DNA of 64,000 bases from Chelatococcus asaccharovorans (GTDB lineage Bacteria > Pseudomonadota > Alphaproteobacteria > Rhizobiales > Beijerinckiaceae). Both the position numbers and the translations under genes were made by a program. The stretch covers positions 1-64,000 of the forward strand of contig NZ_QJJK01000003.1 of the NCBI RefSeq assembly GCF_003201475.1. Direction: 5' to 3'. The notes beneath the pieces are model-generated. The model did not search any database. It saw only the letters and a program-made list of their open reading frames with translations, and was not told the origin of the DNA. This document shows positions 61,318 through 64,000 of the stretch, in pieces (the first letter of the stretch is position 1; every line of letters begins with the position of its first letter).

Positions 61318-63851
61318 TTGGCGATACCGTCGGTCGAGCTGGAAGAGCTGAGGTTCTGGCTGAACTTGATCTCACCCAATGTCCTGAGCTCGAGCGTGAC
61401 CATCACGGTCTTGTCCGGGCTGCGCGTGCCGGTTGAATCATTCTTGTAGGACGAGAGATAGGTCACGCCCAACGTCAGGCATTCGTCCTGGTATCTGGCG
61501 CCGATCGACATATTGGCCACCGACCAGCGGTTGGATGAGCCGTTTGTGACGCCCACGGTCGCATAATTCGCGCGTTCGGTGATGTAGCGGTCGAGGTCGA
61601 ACAGGACCGAGCCGTTCACCGACCAGTTGGTCGACAACTGGAGCGTCGCGCCGGTCAGCAAGCCCTCGCGGCGATAGGGGTAGCCGAGCTGGGGCTGTGC
61701 CGCATAGCGCGCATACATCGCATTGGCCGTCACCGGACCGACCTTGGCATTGGCCTGCAATTCCAGACGCTCGAGGGCGAATGTCTGCTCGTCGAAGCGG
61801 CCGCGGCCGGTGAAGGAGAAGTTCTCGTTCGGTGCCATATGCACGCGGGCGATATAGTCCGACTGGTTCGTCTCGAGGCCCGAGTCCATACCTGTGTGGG
61901 CGATATCCGTGCCGGCATAGGAGTTCTGGCCGGCGATCTGGTAGGACTGGCCGATCAGGACGTCGCCGTATCCGCCGGTTTCCGTCGTGACGGAGTATTT
62001 CGCCCCGACATTGGCGCGCACGCCGCCCTCGACCCGGTCATAACCCGAGAATTTGTTCCATTCGAAGATGTTGGTATCGTCGAACACCAGGCTCTGGGAA
62101 TCTTCGTTCGGCAGCTTGCCGATGCGCGTCTCCGACGGCCGCACCACGATCTGTGCGATCGGCTCGACGATATGGGTTCCCCAGCCCTGCGTGGTCGCGA
62201 CGAAGGGATAGCGGTATTCCAGCCCGACCGTCGGCATGACGCGCGCCGACAGGTTGTCGTTCGGGTTCAGGAAATTGCTGATCTCCGAATTCTGGTAGTT
62301 CGTGGTCTTCAGGTTCATCGCGAAACCATCGACCCGGATGCCGGCAAAGGGCTTCCAGGTCTGGCCGAGCGGATCCACGAATTCACGCTGCCAGGTTGCG
62401 CTGGTCGAAATGCGCGTATAGCTGCCGCCAATGCCGCGCACAAGGCATTGGGTGGAGTTGAAGACCGTGCAGGTCTCGTAAGTCGACCCGGTCGGGTATA
62501 CGCCATTCACGATACCAGGCACCGCCTGGTACTGCGCGGCAGAGCGGCTCAGATGGGTGACGTTGGCGTCGAGTTCGATCTCGCCGCCGATCGCCCAGGG
62601 GGCCTGGATGCGCTTGTTGTAGTCGAGCGTCGGGTAGACGACCGGCTGCTGCTTCTGCCAGTCGTCGTAAGACAGCGTGCGGAAATAATAGCCACGCATG
62701 TCGAAATAGCCGGTTTCGCTGCGACCGGTGAGATAGACGGTGGAGGTCGATTCCTTGAAGAAGGTCGACGTCAGGCTCTCGCTGCGCACCTTGTAGTTCT
62801 CGAGGAACCACTTGTCGGAAAGGAGCGCCACGTCCCAGCCCCAAGCCCACTGCTGGTTGATGTTGAACCGGCCGGTGGACTCGATGGAGCCGCGGAAATC
62901 CTTGTTGGCGGCACCATAGGGCGGCTCGCTGAACGCGGCTTTGTCCTGCTGGAAAATACCCGCGGCGCGAATGTTGTAGGAGCCCGTCTCGAACCGTTGG
63001 CGCCATTCCGCCTGACCGAGGAAACCCTGCCGTGACAGGATTGTCGGGGTCAGGGTGAGGTCATAGTCAGGCGCGATCGCCCAGAAGAAGGGTGCCGACG
63101 CGCCATAGCCCAGCGCCGAGGAATAGACATAGCGCGGCGACAGAAAACCCGTCTTGCGCCGCACCGTCGGGTCGGGCGTCGAGAAATAGGGGATATAGGC
63201 GAGTGGAATGCCGTAGAATTCGATCGTCGCGTCTTCATAGTAGATCATCCGCTCGCTGTTGTTGTGGATGATCTTGGCGGCCTTCACCTGCCACAGAGGC
63301 GGGCGGGACGGATCCTTCTTGCAGGCTTCGCAGGCCGTATAGGTGCCACGCTGGAAGACCGTCGTCTCGCCGGACGTGCGCTCGGCGCGCGGGGCCGAGA
63401 AGCGCGTCTTGTCGGATGTCTCGACACGCAAGGTGTCGATGAAGCCGTCCTTGAAATCGTCGGTCAGCTCGAAGCGGTCGCCGGTGGCGACCGTGCCGTC
63501 GGATTCGGTCAGCCGGGCGTTGCCCTCCGCATGCACGCGGCTGGTGTTACGGTCGTAGACGACGCGATCGGCCTGCAGGGCACGGCCCTGATAATAGACA
63601 TGGACGTCGCCCACCGCGGCAACGGTGTTCTTGTCGTTGTCGTAGACGATCTCACGCGCCTCGACGAGGAGCTTGTCAGTCTTATTGGGCTGGGATTTGG
63701 AGGCAAGACGTTCGTTCACGGTCTGTGCACGTGCGGCCGACGGCAAGGTCAGCGCAGCAGCGGCCACAGTCGACAATAAAATCCACCCAACTTTGCCGAG
63801 ATGCAAGCGCGCCCTCCTTGTCCACACGCTCCAATCCGCACGAACCGGCAT
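61314..63851 (-). CDS. lptD: LPS-assembly outer-membrane protein LptD
   Basis: An 845-residue protein that places lipopolysaccharide in the outer leaflet of the outer membrane. It has a signal peptide ([20 protein letters not shown]), an OstA/LptA-like periplasmic domain ([40 protein letters not shown]) and a C-terminal 26-strand barrel with many Tyr/Trp residues. Cysteines CEACKKD and a C-terminal DECLTLGV may form the usual inter-domain disulphides. The ATG overlaps the lptG stop (TGATG). Confidence 0.93.
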   Translation of the reverse strand: MPVRADWSVWTRRARLHLGKVGWILLSTVAAAALTLPSAARAQTVNERLASKSQPNKTDKLLVEAREIVYDNDKNTVAAVGDVHVYYQGRALQADRVVYDRNTSRVHAEGNARLTESDGTVATGDRFELTDDFKDGFIDTLRVETSDKTRFSAPRAERTSGETTVFQRGTYTACEACKKDPSRPPLWQVKAAKIIHNNSERMIYYEDATIEFYGIPLAYIPYFSTPDPTVRRKTGFLSPRYVYSSALGYGASAPFFWAIAPDYDLTLTPTILSRQGFLGQAEWRQRFETGSYNIRAAGIFQQDKAAFSEPPYGAANKDFRGSIESTGRFNINQQWAWGWDVALLSDKWFLENYKVRSESLTSTFFKESTSTVYLTGRSETGYFDMRGYYFRTLSYDDWQKQQPVVYPTLDYNKRIQAPWAIGGEIELDANVTHLSRSAAQYQAVPGIVNGVYPTGSTYETCTVFNSTQCLVRGIGGSYTRISTSATWQREFVDPLGQTWKPFAGIRVDGFAMNLKTTNYQNSEISNFLNPNDNLSARVMPTVGLEYRYPFVATTQGWGTHIVEPIAQIVVRPSETRIGKLPNEDSQSLVFDDTNIFEWNKFSGYDRVEGGVRANVGAKYSVTTETGGYGDVLIGQSYQIAGQNSYAGTDIAHTGMDSGLETNQSDYIARVHMAPNENFSFTGRGRFDEQTFALERLELQANAKVGPVTANAMYARYAAQPQLGYPYRREGLLTGATLQLSTNWSVNGSVLFDLDRYITERANYATVGVTNGSSNRWSVANMSIGARYQDECLTLGVTYLSSYKNDSTGTRSPDKTVMVTLELRTLGEIKFSQNLSSSSSTDGIAN

Positions 63852-64000
63852 CACCCGTCCTCTTGATAAAGAAGCGCAAGCGTACCGAGCAGACTCCCGA
63901 CAACGGCCGCAAACCAGGCCGCCACCATTGGGCTTACAAGCCCGGATGCCCCGAGATCCTCCATGAGCTCCGTAGCGACATAAAGCATGAACCCGGCAAC
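63851..64000 (-). CDS. lptG: LPS export permease LptG, C-terminal end (partial)
   Basis: The last ~49 residues of a membrane protein reading AGFMLYVATELMEDLGASG, VSPMVAAWFAAVVGSLLG and ending LALLYQEDG. The match to the end of LptG and the place immediately before lptD identify it. LptF/LptG form the inner-membrane part of the LPS transporter. It is cut at the window edge and its stop overlaps the lptD start. Confidence 0.8.
   Translation of the reverse strand, partial: VAGFMLYVATELMEDLGASGLVSPMVAAWFAAVVGSLLGTLALLYQEDG

Noticed and set aside
61839-63035. Plus-strand 398-codon frame opposite lptD
   Set aside because: LptD is unambiguous in the minus frame.

Overview
The window looks like a chromosome segment of a GC-rich alphaproteobacterium of the order Hyphomicrobiales (Rhizobiales). 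The grounds are the lptG-lptD-pdxA-rsmA cluster, a DUF1345 membrane protein, a globin-coupled diguanylate cyclase, an alphaproteobacterial LexA box (GAAC-N7-GAAC) and the REP-like element near 45.1 kb. The genus cannot be fixed from sequence alone.

Layout. 1-3.9 kb: the start of a DegP-like protease (minus, cut by the window edge), two membrane proteins, and a putative secreted zinc protease with DUF4214-like repeats. 3.86-42.05 kb: a complete-looking 38-kb temperate prophage of podovirus type in a tRNA-Pro(GGG) gene, bounded by a perfect 52-bp repeat (attL and attR). 42-49.4 kb: tRNA-Pro, an RTX-like secreted protein, a cyclopropane-fatty-acid synthase, a FabF-type ketosynthase and a globin-GGDEF protein. 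49.8-59.35 kb: an oligopeptide-type ABC importer, a C45 NTN hydrolase, a sensor-less sigma-54 activator and an AtuA/DUF4387 pair, with good sigma-54 promoter matches in front of the first and last blocks. 59.37-64 kb: rsmA, pdxA, lptD and the end of lptG, an outer-membrane/cofactor operon on the minus strand.

The prophage reads, mostly on the minus strand and with many ATGA overlaps: small and large terminase, a gp13-like protein, portal, scaffold, capsid, tail-tube proteins A and B, three large internal virion proteins (one with a lytic transglycosylase domain), tail fibres, GH19 endolysin, nested spanins and holin. The replication module has a P-loop helicase-like ATPase and a TOPRIM primase. 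The immunity region has a divergent Cro-like gene and a LexA-like repressor. A small plus-strand operon ends with an excisionase-like gene, followed by a tyrosine integrase. Three cargo genes do not belong to the virion programme: a SRAP/YedK-like DNA-protein crosslink sensor behind a perfect LexA box, an AAA ATPase-TOPRIM fusion and an AIPR protein. The last two are AT-rich and resemble phage-defence proteins.

The most striking non-coding feature lies at 32.48-32.76 kb, between the packaging and replication genes. Twelve copies of a 7-mer (TGTTGCA) are arranged in exact mirror symmetry around one centre, with a perfect 28-bp inverted repeat, an AT-rich flank and an alternating purine-pyrimidine core. 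It is best explained as the prophage replication origin.
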